From NCBI RefSeq assembly GCF_001514125.1, contig NZ_KQ948554.1, forward strand, positions 388,174 to 452,173: a DNA stretch of 64,000 bases, in the 5' to 3' direction. The notes under the pieces are model-generated. The model did not search any database and was not told where the DNA came from. It was given only the letters and a program-made list of their open reading frames with translations. The position numbers and the translations under genes are program-made. The stretch comes from Streptomyces longwoodensis. GTDB taxonomy: Bacteria > Actinomycetota > Actinomycetes > Streptomycetales > Streptomycetaceae. This document shows positions 18,009-26,319 of the stretch, in pieces (the stretch's first letter is position 1; each line of letters starts with the position of its first letter).

Positions 18009-18112
18009 GGGCCCGCGTCCGTGCCGGCCGCCTCCCGGCCGGTGCCGGACGGGCCCGGACCTGGGGGATCGCGCTTATCCCGCACTGAGCCCCGGCCAGG
18101 CACACTGGACGT

Positions 18113-18688
18113 ATGACGCCTGGCGCCCCGATCACTTCCTCCTCGTCCTCTTCTTCGTCCTCCGGCCGGCCCCGTCGCTCGCGGCTGCGCACCGTGCTGC
18201 CGCTGGCCGTCGTGGCGTGGCTGGTGCTGGAGGTCTGGCTGCTGACCGTGGTGGCGGGCGCGTCGAGCGGGCTGGTCGTCCTGCTGCTGATCGTCGCCGG
18301 GGTCGTCCTCGGCTCGGCCGTGATCAAGCGGGCGGGCCGCCGCGCCTTCCAGAACCTGAACGAGGCGCTGAACCGCGGCACGGCCCCCAGCCGGGGCGGC
18401 GGCAACGGCCTGATGATGCTCGGCGGGCTGCTGCTGATCCTTCCCGGCCTCATCTCCGACGTCCTCGGCCTGCTCCTGCTGCTCCCGCCGGTGCAGAAGG
18501 CCGTGAGCCGCTACGCCGAACGCACCGTCGACCGCAAGCTCCGCGCGGCCGTCCCCGGCTCCCTCGGCGACGCCTTCCAGCAGGCGCGGATGCACCACCC
18601 GGACGGCAAGGTCGTCCAGGGCGAGGTCATCCGGCACGACACCGGCACGGACCCGTCGGACGACCGCCGCCCGCCGCTCACCCGCTGA
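18113..18688 (+). CDS. fxsA: FxsA family membrane protein
   Basis: The 191-aa membrane protein carries the FxsA core: LAVVAWLVLEVWLLTVVAG, a second helix LLLIVAGVVLGSAVI, then GLMMLGGLLLILPGLISDVLGLLLLLPPV. FxsA relieves phage F exclusion in E. coli; its role here is unknown. A serine tract (nine in a row) follows the first eight residues. ATG 18113 has no Shine-Dalgarno; CACACT ends six bases before it, so initiation may be leaderless. It is separated from convergent rbpA by a perfect hairpin. Confidence 0.87.
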   Translation: MTPGAPITSSSSSSSSSGRPRRSRLRTVLPLAVVAWLVLEVWLLTVVAGASSGLVVLLLIVAGVVLGSAVIKRAGRRAFQNLNEALNRGTAPSRGGGNGLMMLGGLLLILPGLISDVLGLLLLLPPVQKAVSRYAERTVDRKLRAAVPGSLGDAFQQARMHHPDGKVVQGEVIRHDTGTDPSDDRRPPLTR

Positions 18689-18782
18689 GCCGGCCGGGGC
18701 GCCGAGCCGGCCAGGGCAGCCCCGAGGGGCCGGAGGGGCGGCGCCCGCAGAGACGCCGAGAGGAAGACGCCGAGAGACGCAG

Positions 18783-18833
18783 AACGACCGCGGGCGCCGT
18801 ACGTCACCTTCACGTACGGCGCCCGCGGTCGTT
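18783..18833. terminator. Perfect 22-bp bidirectional hairpin between fxsA and rbpA
   Basis: Bases 18783-18804 are the exact reverse complement of 18812-18833, with the 7-base loop CACCTTC. It lies between convergent fxsA and rbpA stop codons and can end transcripts from both sides. Confidence 0.88.
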
Positions 18834-18865
18834 GTGCGCGCGGTGCGCTGGTTGCCGAATGCCCG

Positions 18866-19240
18866 CTACGCGCTCTTGCGGCTGTCCCGGGGATGAACCG
18901 CGAGGTTCATCGCCCCGGACCGCAGAACGGCCAGCCGCTCCTCGAGGACCTCTTCGAGTTCCTCGCGCGTGCGCCGCTCCATCAGCATGTCCCAGTGCGT
19001 GCGCGCGGGCTTCGCCTTCTTCTCCTCAGGGCCGTCGCCGTCCACGAGGAGTGCAGGGGCACCGCAGACCTTGCACTCCCACTCCGGCGGGATCTCCGCC
19101 TCGACCGAGAAGGGCATCTCGAAGCGGTGCCCCTTCTCGCATGCGTACTCCACGGCCTGGCGGGGGGCCAGGTCGATGCCGCGGTCCGTCTCGTAGCTGG
19201 TCACCACGAGGCGCGTGCCGCGAAGAGCTCGCTCACTCAT
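18866..19240 (-). CDS. rbpA: RNA polymerase-binding protein RbpA
   Basis: RbpA binds RNA polymerase and the principal sigma factor and stabilises open complexes; it is specific to actinobacteria. The 124-aa length is typical. Seen: the N-terminal arm LRGTRLVVTSYETDRGIDLAPR, a zinc-binding core with C-x3-H (CEKGH) and C-x2-C (CKVCG), and the sigma-interacting helix THWDMLMERRTREELEEVLEERL. ATG 19240 opens MSERALRG. A sigma-R type promoter lies 60-90 bases upstream, matching the known induction of rbpA by thiol stress. Confidence 0.97.
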   Translation of the reverse strand: MSERALRGTRLVVTSYETDRGIDLAPRQAVEYACEKGHRFEMPFSVEAEIPPEWECKVCGAPALLVDGDGPEEKKAKPARTHWDMLMERRTREELEEVLEERLAVLRSGAMNLAVHPRDSRKSA

Positions 19241-19300
19241 GAATCGTGCCTCCCGGGCTTGTCGCCCACAGGACAGGTGTCGCTGTCGTCGTCATCCGGT

Positions 19301-19328
19301 CAACGTCCGGTCGGCGGTAAAGATTCCC
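19301..19328 (-). promoter_or_regulatory. Sigma-R type promoter of rbpA
   Basis: On the minus strand GGGAAT (19328-19323), exactly 18 bases, then GTTG (19304-19301) match the sigma-R consensus GGGAAT-N18-GTT. The start of transcription would be about 55 bases before the rbpA ATG. Confidence 0.85.
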
Positions 19329-19518
19329 GTTCCGAGTCCCGTTCCGGGCAATGCGTCGCCGTCGTAGCCGCAGCCTTGTCAACCAGTGCAGTACCCACCG
19401 GCGCCCGGTTTGTCACATCTGTTAGGAGATGTCACCCAGTGCTTCGGCATCTTTGACGCGCAGTAACGGTACGCCTGGCAGGCCAAACGCGTACACTACC
19501 GCCCTTTCGCCTCCGGCG

Positions 19519-20883
19519 CTAAATCCTCTCGGGTACGGGATTGCCCGCGTCGCCGATCGCTCGCCGTACGGGTACCCGCGCCAGCAGGACGAACCCTATG
19601 ACGAAGAACGCGACCAGGGAGACGATCGCGTCCCGGTAGCTGCCGGTGACCTGATAGGTCACGCCGAACAGCAGCGGGCCCAGCCAGCTCATGCCGCGGT
19701 CGCTCATCTCGTACGCGGAGAAGTACTCGGCCTCCTTGCCCGGCGGGACCAGGTGGGAGAACAGGGAGCGGGACAGCGCCTGGCTGCCGCCCAGCACCAG
19801 CCCGATCGCCGCGGCCAGCGCGAAGAACCCCGCCGGGGCCCCGGCGGGCAGGAAGTAGCCGACGGCCAGGACGAGCGTCCAGGCGATGAGGGAGCCGAGC
19901 ACGGTCCGCTGGGCGCCGTAGCGGCGTGCCAGCCGGCCCATCCCGAGGGCGCCCGCCACCGCCAGCACCTGCACCAGCAGGACCGCCGCGATCAGGGTGG
20001 ACTGTCCGAGGCCCAGCTCCTCGGAGCCGTACACCGACGCCTGGGAGATCACCGTCTGGATGCCGTCGTTGTAGACGAGGTAGGCGAGGAGGAAACCCAG
20101 GGTGAGCGGGTGGCGGCGCATGTCGCGGACGGTGGCCGCGAGCTGCCGGAACCCCGGTGCGGTCGGCTCCCGGCCGTCGCCCGGGACGCGGTCCGGCGCC
20201 GGCCGGTCGCGCAGCCGCAGCAGCGGGACCAGCGTGAAGCCGCCCCACCACAGCCCCGCCGAGGCCAGGCAGATTCGCACCGCCGTCGTCTCGGAGACGC
20301 CGAAGGAGTCGTGGGCCAGGTAGAGCACCAGGTTGACGACCAGCACCAGCGAGCCCGCCGCGTACCCGAACGCCCAGCCGCGCGAGGACACCGCGTCGCG
20401 CTCCCCGGGCGGCGCGATCTGCGGCAGGTAGGAGTTGTAGAGCATCATCGCCACGGACTGGGCCGCGTTCGCCACGACCAGCAGTGCCCCGCCCAGCAGG
20501 TAGCGGTCGCCCTGGAGGAAGAACATGCCCGTGGTGGCCGCGGCGCCCAGGTAGGCGGCCGCGCCCAGCAGCGGCTTCTTGCGGCCGCTGCGGTCGGCGG
20601 CGGCACCCACCAGCGGCATCACCAGGACGGCCACGACCACCGACAGCGACACCGCGTACGCGAAGAACGACCCGGCCCGTACCGGCACGCCCAGCGGGTG
20701 GACGTAGCCGTCGGCGTCGGCCGCGTGCCGGGCGACCGAGGTGAGGTAGGGGCCGAGGAACACGGTGAGCACGCTCGTCGAGTAGACGGAGCACGCCCAG
20801 TCGTAGAAGTACCAGCCGCGCTGCTCGCGCCGCCGCCCGGCGGCCTCGTCGGACGCCGCCGTCCGCACGGTGTCGGTGCTCAC
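19519..20883 (-). CDS. MFS transporter, UMF1/Atg22-like
   Basis: The 454-aa protein has about 12 hydrophobic helices and starts with EQRGWYFYDWACSVYSTSVLTVFLGPYL, the WxxYDWA...S motif of the UMF1/Atg22 group. A cytoplasmic ADRSGRKKP loop follows helix 2-3. Members export amino acids or peptides in yeast; the bacterial substrate is unknown. GTG 20883 has GAGGG about eight bases upstream. It is in the same direction as the GDPD and YczE genes upstream and could follow them in one transcript (64-base gap). Confidence 0.87.
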   Translation of the reverse strand: MSTDTVRTAASDEAAGRRREQRGWYFYDWACSVYSTSVLTVFLGPYLTSVARHAADADGYVHPLGVPVRAGSFFAYAVSLSVVVAVLVMPLVGAAADRSGRKKPLLGAAAYLGAAATTGMFFLQGDRYLLGGALLVVANAAQSVAMMLYNSYLPQIAPPGERDAVSSRGWAFGYAAGSLVLVVNLVLYLAHDSFGVSETTAVRICLASAGLWWGGFTLVPLLRLRDRPAPDRVPGDGREPTAPGFRQLAATVRDMRRHPLTLGFLLAYLVYNDGIQTVISQASVYGSEELGLGQSTLIAAVLLVQVLAVAGALGMGRLARRYGAQRTVLGSLIAWTLVLAVGYFLPAGAPAGFFALAAAIGLVLGGSQALSRSLFSHLVPPGKEAEYFSAYEMSDRGMSWLGPLLFGVTYQVTGSYRDAIVSLVAFFVIGFVLLARVPVRRAIGDAGNPVPERI

Positions 20884-20947
20884 CCGTGCCCTCGCTTCCC
20901 CGCTGGAGAGTGCCGCGCGCCCGGTCCGGCGGGGACGGCCGGGGCGC

Positions 20948-21715
20948 TCACGCCCAGGCGCCGCGCTCCTCCATGACCTTGCGCAACGTGTCGATGTGAT
21001 CGGTCATGATGCCATCGACGCCCAGGTCCAGGAGCCGGTGCATCCGCTCCGGTTCGTTGACCGTCCACACGTGCACCTGCAGCCCGCGCGCGTGGGCGGC
21101 GCGCACGAAGCGCGCGTCGACCACCCGCACGCCCGACTGGCTCTCCGGCACCTGCGCCGCCACCGCCGAGCGCCGCAGCGCCGCGGGCAGGCCCCAGGAG
21201 CGCAGCCGCAGCCCGAGCACGCCCCGGGTGCCGAACGAGGTCGCCAGGCGCGGCCCGGCCAGCCGCTGGGCCCGCACCACCCGGGTCTCGGAGAACGACC
21301 CGACGCACACCCGGTCCCAGGCGTTCGCCCGGCCGATCAGGTTGAGCAGCGGGTGCAGCGCCGGCTCGGCCTTCAGGTCGACGTTCCAGCGCGCCTCGGG
21401 GAAGGCCTCCAACAGCTCCTCGAAGAGCGGCACCGGCTCCTGGCCCGCCACGCGCGCGTGGCGCACGTCGGACCACAGCAGGTCGGCGATGCGGCCGGCG
21501 CCGTCCGTCACCCGGTCCAGCGTCGCGTCGTGGAAGGCGACCAGCTTGCCGTCCCTCGTCGCGTGCACGTCCGTCTCGAGGTAGCGGTAGCCCGCTTCCA
21601 TCGCGCGCCGGAACTGCGCCGCGGTGTTCTCCAGGCCGTCGGCGGCACCGCCGCGGTGGGCGAAGGCGATCGGGCCCGGATGGTCGAGGTAGGGGTGGCG
21701 TATGAGGGTGGTCAC
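20948..21715 (-). CDS. Glycerophosphodiester phosphodiesterase
   Basis: GDPD releases glycerol 3-phosphate from deacylated phospholipids. The 255-aa protein has no signal peptide, so it is cytosolic. Motifs: FAHRGGAADGLENT (catalytic His with metal ligand Glu), ETDVHATRDGKLVAFHD (second metal Asp and His), VDLKAEP, and a C-terminal VWTVNEPERMHRLLDLGVDGIMTDHI. GTG 21715 overlaps the stop of the YczE gene by four bases, so the two are translationally coupled. Confidence 0.92.
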   Translation of the reverse strand: MTTLIRHPYLDHPGPIAFAHRGGAADGLENTAAQFRRAMEAGYRYLETDVHATRDGKLVAFHDATLDRVTDGAGRIADLLWSDVRHARVAGQEPVPLFEELLEAFPEARWNVDLKAEPALHPLLNLIGRANAWDRVCVGSFSETRVVRAQRLAGPRLATSFGTRGVLGLRLRSWGLPAALRRSAVAAQVPESQSGVRVVDARFVRAAHARGLQVHVWTVNEPERMHRLLDLGVDGIMTDHIDTLRKVMEERGAWA

Positions 21716-22377
21716 CCGCGCAGTATCGCCCCGCGCGGTGACCCGGTGGCAACCACCGGGCTGCCGTCCGGTGCCGGCCGCACGGCGAACACCCGCAGGA
21801 ACAGCTGGGCGAGCGGTCCGATCGACAGCGCGTACAGCAGCGTGCCCGCGCCGAGGGTGCCGCCGAGCGCGAAGCCCGTCACCACGACCGCCACCTCCAC
21901 CGCCGTGCGCATCAGCCGGATCGACCGGCCGGTACGGCGGTGCAGCCCCGTCATCAGCCCGTCGCGCGGACCGGGCCCGAAGGAGGCGGCGATGTAGAGG
22001 CCGGTGGCCACGCCGTTGAGGACGATCCCGGCCAGCAGGAGCGGGACCCGGACGGCCAGCGCGTGCGCCTCGGGCACCAGCGCGAGCGTGGCGTCCATGG
22101 CGAGGCCGACCACGAACACGTTGGAGACCGTGCCCAGGCCCGGCCGCTGGCGCAGCGGGATCCACAGCAGCAGCACGACGGCGCCGACCACGATCGACAC
22201 CACGCCGATCGACAACCCGGTCCGCTCGGCGAGGCCCTGGTGCAGGACGCCCCAGGGCTCCAGGCCCAGGCCCGCCTCCACGAGGAGCGCCGAGCTGGCG
22301 CCGTACAGCGCGAGCCCGGCGTACAGCTGCACCAGCCGCCGGGTGAGCCGGCGGGCGGGACGGTGTGCGGTGGACAA
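21712..22377 (-). CDS. YczE/DUF161-type membrane protein
   Basis: The 221-aa protein has five or six predicted helices (LVQLYAGLALYGASSALLVEAGLGLEPWGVLHQGL and SIGVVSIVVGAVVLLLWIPL among them) and belongs to the YczE/YyaS/YitT group. The start is TTG 22377, supported by AGGGGG just upstream. It is divergent from a MocR regulator across a gap of about 100 bases with three similar direct repeats. MocR-YczE pairs are a known conserved association in actinobacteria; the transported substrate is unknown. Confidence 0.85.
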   Translation of the reverse strand: MSTAHRPARRLTRRLVQLYAGLALYGASSALLVEAGLGLEPWGVLHQGLAERTGLSIGVVSIVVGAVVLLLWIPLRQRPGLGTVSNVFVVGLAMDATLALVPEAHALAVRVPLLLAGIVLNGVATGLYIAASFGPGPRDGLMTGLHRRTGRSIRLMRTAVEVAVVVTGFALGGTLGAGTLLYALSIGPLAQLFLRVFAVRPAPDGSPVVATGSPRGAILRG

Positions 22378-22398
22378 GGGGCCCCCTGAGTGGTGGTC

Positions 22399-22471
22399 GT
22401 GGACTGGCTCATGTCACTCTGTGGCTTGGCGGTACACGCCATCCATGGCCAATTCGGGGAAGGTGGACTGG
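22399..22471. promoter_or_regulatory. Direct repeats in the MocR-yczE intergenic region
   Basis: GTGGACTGG occurs at 22399-22407 and again at 22463-22471, with a close variant GTGGCTTGG at 22421-22429. Spacings are 22 and 42 bases, about two and four helical turns. MocR regulators often bind direct repeats, so these are likely operator sites for the divergent pair. Confidence 0.6.
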
Positions 22472-22476
22472 TAATC

Positions 22477-23979
22477 ATGGCGCAGTGGACCTCGGCGGTG
22501 GGTGCCGCGCAGCTCGCCCGGTTGCTCACCTCCCAGCAGGACCGACCGGCCGGGCCCGGCTCCCGGCGCCCGCCGGCCTACCGCGCGCTCGCCGACGGCA
22601 TCCGCCTGCTCGTCCTGGAGGGACGCGTCCCGGTCGCCGCCCGCCTGCCCGCCGAACGCGAACTCGCCCTCGCCTTGTCCGTCAGCCGTACGACCGTCGC
22701 CGCCGCCTACGAGGCCCTGCGCACCGAGGGCTTCCTGGAGTCCCGGCGCGGCGCCGGCAGCTGGACGGCCGTGCCGGCCGGCAACCCGCTCCCGGCCCGC
22801 GGCCTGGAGCCGCTGCCCCCGGACGCCCTCGGTTCGGTGATCGACCTGGGCTGCGCCTCGCTGCCCGCGCCCGAGCCGTGGCTCACGCGCGCGGTGCAGG
22901 GCGCCCTGGAGGAACTGCCGCCGTACGCCCACACGCACGGCGACTACCCGGCCGGGCTGCCCGCGCTGCGCGCGATGATCGCCGAGCGGTACACGGCGCG
23001 CGGCATACCGACCATGCCCGAACAGATCATGGTGACGACCGGCGCGATGGGCGCCATCGACGCGATCTGCCACCTGTTCGCCGGCCGCGGCGAGCGCATC
23101 GCCGTCGAGTCGCCCTCCTACGCCAACATCCTCCAGCTCATGCGGGAGACCGGCGCCCGGCTGGTGCCCGTCGCCATGGCCGAGGGGCTCGCGGGCTGGG
23201 ACCTCGACCGCTGGCGCCAGGTGCTGCGCGAGGCCGCGCCGCGCATCGCGTACGTCGTCGCCGACTTCCACAACCCGACCGGCGCGCTCGCCGACGAGGA
23301 CCAGCGGCGCCGGCTGGTGGAGGCGGCCCGCTCGGCGGGCACCGTGCTGGTGGCCGACGAGACGATGACCGAGCTGTGGCTCGACGACGACGTGGAGATG
23401 CCCCGGCCGGTGTGCGGCTTCGACCCGGCCGGGTCGACCGTGGTCACCGTCGGCTCGGCCAGCAAGGCGTTCTGGGCCGGCATGCGCATCGGCTGGGTGC
23501 GGGCGGCCCCCGACGTCATCCGCAGCCTGGTCGCCGCGCGCGCGTACGCCGACCTCGGCACGCCCGTGCTGGAGCAGCTCGCCGTGAACTGGCTGTTCAG
23601 CACGGGTGGCTGGGAGCAGGCGGTCGGGCTGCGGCGCGCCCAGGCCCGGGAGAACCGGGACGCCCTCGTCGGGGCGCTGCGGCGCGAGCTGCCCGACTGG
23701 GAGTTCTCGGTGCCCCGCGGCGGCCTGACCCTGTGGGTCCGGGCCGGCGGCCTGTCCGGCTCCCGCCTCGCCGAGGCGGGGGAGCGGGTCGGGGTGCGGG
23801 TGCCCTCGGGGCCCCGCTTCGGCGTCGACGGCGCCTTCGAGGGGTACGTCCGGCTGCCGTTCACCGTGGGAGGCGCGGTGGCGGACGAGGCGGCGGCCCG
23901 GCTGTCGGCGGCGGCCCGCATCGTGGAGACGGGCGGCACGGTGGGGGCGGCGGAGGGGCCGCGGACGTTCGTGGCGTAG
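22477..23979 (+). CDS. MocR-type GntR/aminotransferase fusion regulator
   Basis: The 500-aa protein has an N-terminal GntR winged helix (about residues 30-100; PAERELALALSVSRTTVAAAYEALRTEGFLESRRGAGSW) joined to a PLP-dependent fold-type I aminotransferase domain (about 130-490). That domain has DFHNPTGA, VADETMTELWLDD and the PLP lysine in VGSASKAFWAGMRIG. It probably senses PLP or an amine and controls the divergent yczE gene. ATG 22477 begins MAQWTSAVGAAQLARLL, the conserved start of these proteins; GGGGAAGG lies farther upstream than usual. Confidence 0.9.
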   Translation: MAQWTSAVGAAQLARLLTSQQDRPAGPGSRRPPAYRALADGIRLLVLEGRVPVAARLPAERELALALSVSRTTVAAAYEALRTEGFLESRRGAGSWTAVPAGNPLPARGLEPLPPDALGSVIDLGCASLPAPEPWLTRAVQGALEELPPYAHTHGDYPAGLPALRAMIAERYTARGIPTMPEQIMVTTGAMGAIDAICHLFAGRGERIAVESPSYANILQLMRETGARLVPVAMAEGLAGWDLDRWRQVLREAAPRIAYVVADFHNPTGALADEDQRRRLVEAARSAGTVLVADETMTELWLDDDVEMPRPVCGFDPAGSTVVTVGSASKAFWAGMRIGWVRAAPDVIRSLVAARAYADLGTPVLEQLAVNWLFSTGGWEQAVGLRRAQARENRDALVGALRRELPDWEFSVPRGGLTLWVRAGGLSGSRLAEAGERVGVRVPSGPRFGVDGAFEGYVRLPFTVGGAVADEAAARLSAAARIVETGGTVGAAEGPRTFVA

Positions 23980-24028
23980 GCCGGGGTGGTGGGTGCCGCG
24001 GTGGTGGGTGTCGGCCGGTGCGGTCTGC

Positions 24029-24073
24029 GGGGCGCGGGTGCGCGGTGGCTGGTCGCGCAGTTCCCCGCGCCCC
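24029..24073. terminator. GC-rich hairpin resembling a dispersed Streptomyces repeat
   Basis: GGGGCGCGGG (24029-24038) pairs with CCCGCGCCCC (24064-24073). The 3' side reads CGCGCAGTTCCCCGCGCCCC, a sequence I recall as very common in Streptomyces intergenic regions. It sits between convergent genes and probably ends both transcripts. Confidence 0.65.
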
Positions 24074-24102
24074 TTGGGGTCGGTCTCGTGAACGGAGCCG
24101 CG

Positions 24103-25794
24103 TCAGGAGGACGTGTCCGCCGGGACCGCCTCGGCGGCCAGCGCGGGTTCGGCCTTGATCAACTCCGGCTTGATCAGGTCCGCCTTGATCAGGTCCGCCT
24201 TGATCAGGTCCGGCTCGGCCGTCTCCGACGGCACAGGTTCCGGCGTCGCCGGCTCCGCCTCGGGCAGCGGCTCCTCGTCGGCCGGGGTGCTCTTGGGCGG
24301 CAGCAGGTCCAGGACCGCCTGGCGGTGCGCGTCGCTCGTCGCGTCGTCGTAGGGGTCGGGCGTGGCCGGCACCTGGAGCCGGTGCACCGGACCGGTCCCG
24401 AGCCGGGCGTACCCCCGCCCCGGTGGCACGTGGTCGACGGGCGTGGTGTGCGGAGGAGCCCCGAGCACGGACTCCAGTTGCTCCGCCGACGCCGGTCCCA
24501 GCACGACCCGCGCGCGGGTGTGCTGCCGCACCGGGTCGCTCAGGGCGTCCAACGCGTCGAACTGCTCGGCCACGACGACCGTGACGAACGCGGCGCGCCC
24601 GTGCCGCAGCGGCGCCTGGAGGAGTGACTGCGGGTCCTGGCGGCCGTCGGCGGACGCGATGTGCGTGAACGTGGTCGGGCGGTCCAGCAGGATCCACAGG
24701 GGGCGCCTGGTGTCGTCCGGCGGGGCCTCGCCGGCCTGCCGGGCGCGGTTGGCGGCGATGAGCCGCCGCTCCGTCTCGCCGGACGCCCACTCCAGCGCGG
24801 CCAGCGCCCCGGCCAGGCCCACCTCGACGCCCAGGACGCCGTCCCGGCCGGTCAGGCAGGCGTACTCGCCGGTGCTGCCGCCCTCGACGATGAGGACGTC
24901 GCCGTACTGCAGGGCCTGGAGGGCGAGGGAGCGCAGCAGGGTGGAGGTGCCGCTGCCGGGCTGGCCGACCACCAGCAGGTGCGGCTCGGTGGAACGGATG
25001 CCGGTGCGCCAGACGACCGGCGGGACGTCGCGCCGCTCCTCGCCGTGGGTGAGCGGGAGCGTGCGCGGGACGCCGCTGGGGTCGGTGAAGCCGAGGACGG
25101 TCTCGCCGGGCGCGGTGACGAAGCGCTGGGCGGCGATGTCGGTGGGCAGCGGGGCGAGGACGCTCACGTCGAGTTCGTTGCCCTCCTCGTCCCAGGAGAA
25201 GAGGTACTCGCGGCCCCGGCCCGCCTTGGCGCTGAGCAGGTGCTGCACGCGGGCGCGTGCCTCGGGCTCGCCGTCCGGGAAGTACGCCGGGTAGCGGATC
25301 GACAGCTGCGCCACGCGGCCGGAGTCGTCGAACTCGTGGGACGGGATGGCCTTCTCCCACTCCCCGCCGTGGGTGTAGAGGGGAGCGGGGTCCTCGGTCG
25401 TGGAGAAGAGCGGCACCAGGGCCTCGTAGAGCGCCTGGAGCCGCTGGAGCTGCGACGCGTCGGGGCCCTCGGGCGCCGACGGGGCGCGGTCGCGGCCGTG
25501 CCAGGCCGCCGCCGCCATCACGGTGATGACGGCGAGCAGCGGCCCGTACGGCATGAGGGCCACCACCAGGACCGCCGACGCCAGCAGGAACAGCAGTGGC
25601 CCGCGCCGGTCCTTGGGGGTCTCCGCCCACCGGCGCCGGCCGGCCCCGGCCAGCCGGCGCATCCCCCGGCTGATGGTGATCAGCGGGTGGAGGACGTCGG
25701 TGGCGCTGTCCGCCGCCGTCCGGGCCAGCTCCCGGCTCCGGGCGATCTGCGCGCTGCCTGTGCTCAGGATGCGGGGGAGGGGGCGCCGGGCCAC
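24103..25794 (-). CDS. FtsK/EccC-like membrane NTPase with degenerate P-loop
   Basis: This 563-aa protein has two hydrophobic segments near residues 70-105 (PLLFLLASAVLVVALMPYGPLLAVITVMAAAAW), then a RecA-like domain. The P-loop reads VVGQPGSGTSTLLRSL, so the usual lysine of GxxGxGK[ST] is Thr. The Walker B-like strand is LWILLDRPTTF without an acidic pair. The tail is Pro/Glu-rich with four (D/E)LIK(A/P) repeats. It resembles FtsK/TraB-type ATPases near conjugative modules, but no transfer genes lie nearby. It is likely co-transcribed with the 64-aa membrane protein upstream. Function unknown. Confidence 0.7.
   Translation of the reverse strand: MARRPLPRILSTGSAQIARSRELARTAADSATDVLHPLITISRGMRRLAGAGRRRWAETPKDRRGPLLFLLASAVLVVALMPYGPLLAVITVMAAAAWHGRDRAPSAPEGPDASQLQRLQALYEALVPLFSTTEDPAPLYTHGGEWEKAIPSHEFDDSGRVAQLSIRYPAYFPDGEPEARARVQHLLSAKAGRGREYLFSWDEEGNELDVSVLAPLPTDIAAQRFVTAPGETVLGFTDPSGVPRTLPLTHGEERRDVPPVVWRTGIRSTEPHLLVVGQPGSGTSTLLRSLALQALQYGDVLIVEGGSTGEYACLTGRDGVLGVEVGLAGALAALEWASGETERRLIAANRARQAGEAPPDDTRRPLWILLDRPTTFTHIASADGRQDPQSLLQAPLRHGRAAFVTVVVAEQFDALDALSDPVRQHTRARVVLGPASAEQLESVLGAPPHTTPVDHVPPGRGYARLGTGPVHRLQVPATPDPYDDATSDAHRQAVLDLLPPKSTPADEEPLPEAEPATPEPVPSETAEPDLIKADLIKADLIKPELIKAEPALAAEAVPADTSS
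24154..24213. repeat. 15-bp tandem repeat x4 encoding (D/E)LIK(A/P)
   Basis: Four consecutive 15-bp units (24154, 24169, 24184, 24199) share CTTGATCA and encode DLIKA, DLIKA, DLIKP and ELIKA in the C-terminal tail of the FtsK-like protein. Two units are identical, pointing to recent expansion. Confidence 0.9.
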
Positions 25795-25858
25795 TGCTGT
25801 CTCCTGGAGGTGCGTACGGAAGGGACGGTCGGTGGGTGGGACGGCGGGGTGCGCGGCG

Positions 25859-26053
25859 TCAGAACTTGATGCCGCCGAGGAGGCTCGCCAGGCTCTCGCC
25901 GCCGGCCTTGATGCTGGGGGCGATGGCCGTGCTCGCGAGGTAGAAGCCGAACAGGGCCGAGATCAGCGCGTGGGAGGCCTTCAGGCCGTCCTTGCGGAAG
26001 AAGATGAAGACGACGATGCCGAGCAGCACGACGCCCGAGATGGACAGGATCAT
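25859..26053 (-). CDS. Small two-helix membrane protein
   Basis: The 64-aa product has two helices (MILSISGVVLLGIVVFIFF and ALISALFGFYLASTAIAP) joined by RKDGLKASH, and ends GGESLASLLGGIKF. ATG 26053 has GGAGATC upstream. Proteins with a similar HAL...LFGFYLA pattern occur beside FtsK/Tra-type ATPases in actinobacterial mobile modules, from memory. Here it precedes the FtsK-like gene by 64 bases on the same strand, so they probably work together. A short AT-rich patch at 26112-26132 may hold its promoter. Confidence 0.75.
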   Translation of the reverse strand: MILSISGVVLLGIVVFIFFRKDGLKASHALISALFGFYLASTAIAPSIKAGGESLASLLGGIKF

Positions 26054-26319
26054 GGGGGATCTCCTGGTGTTCGGTGGGGACAGTCACCATGAGTACTTCC
26101 AGGATCACAGGATGTATCTATACGATAAAAGGTGCAACTGAGTGAAATTCGCTGGATTTCACCCTGCTGGGGCAGTGTCGCGCGGCACCGTCGCCCCGAC
26201 GCGTTGCGGCGGACGGCTTCGTCCGTGATCTTTTGCCTCGAGCGGCGTCCGGCATGTGCCCGACGAGCCAGTACCCTGACGATTCACCCGAACGGTTGCA
26301 TGGAGAGGTGGTCCGGCCG

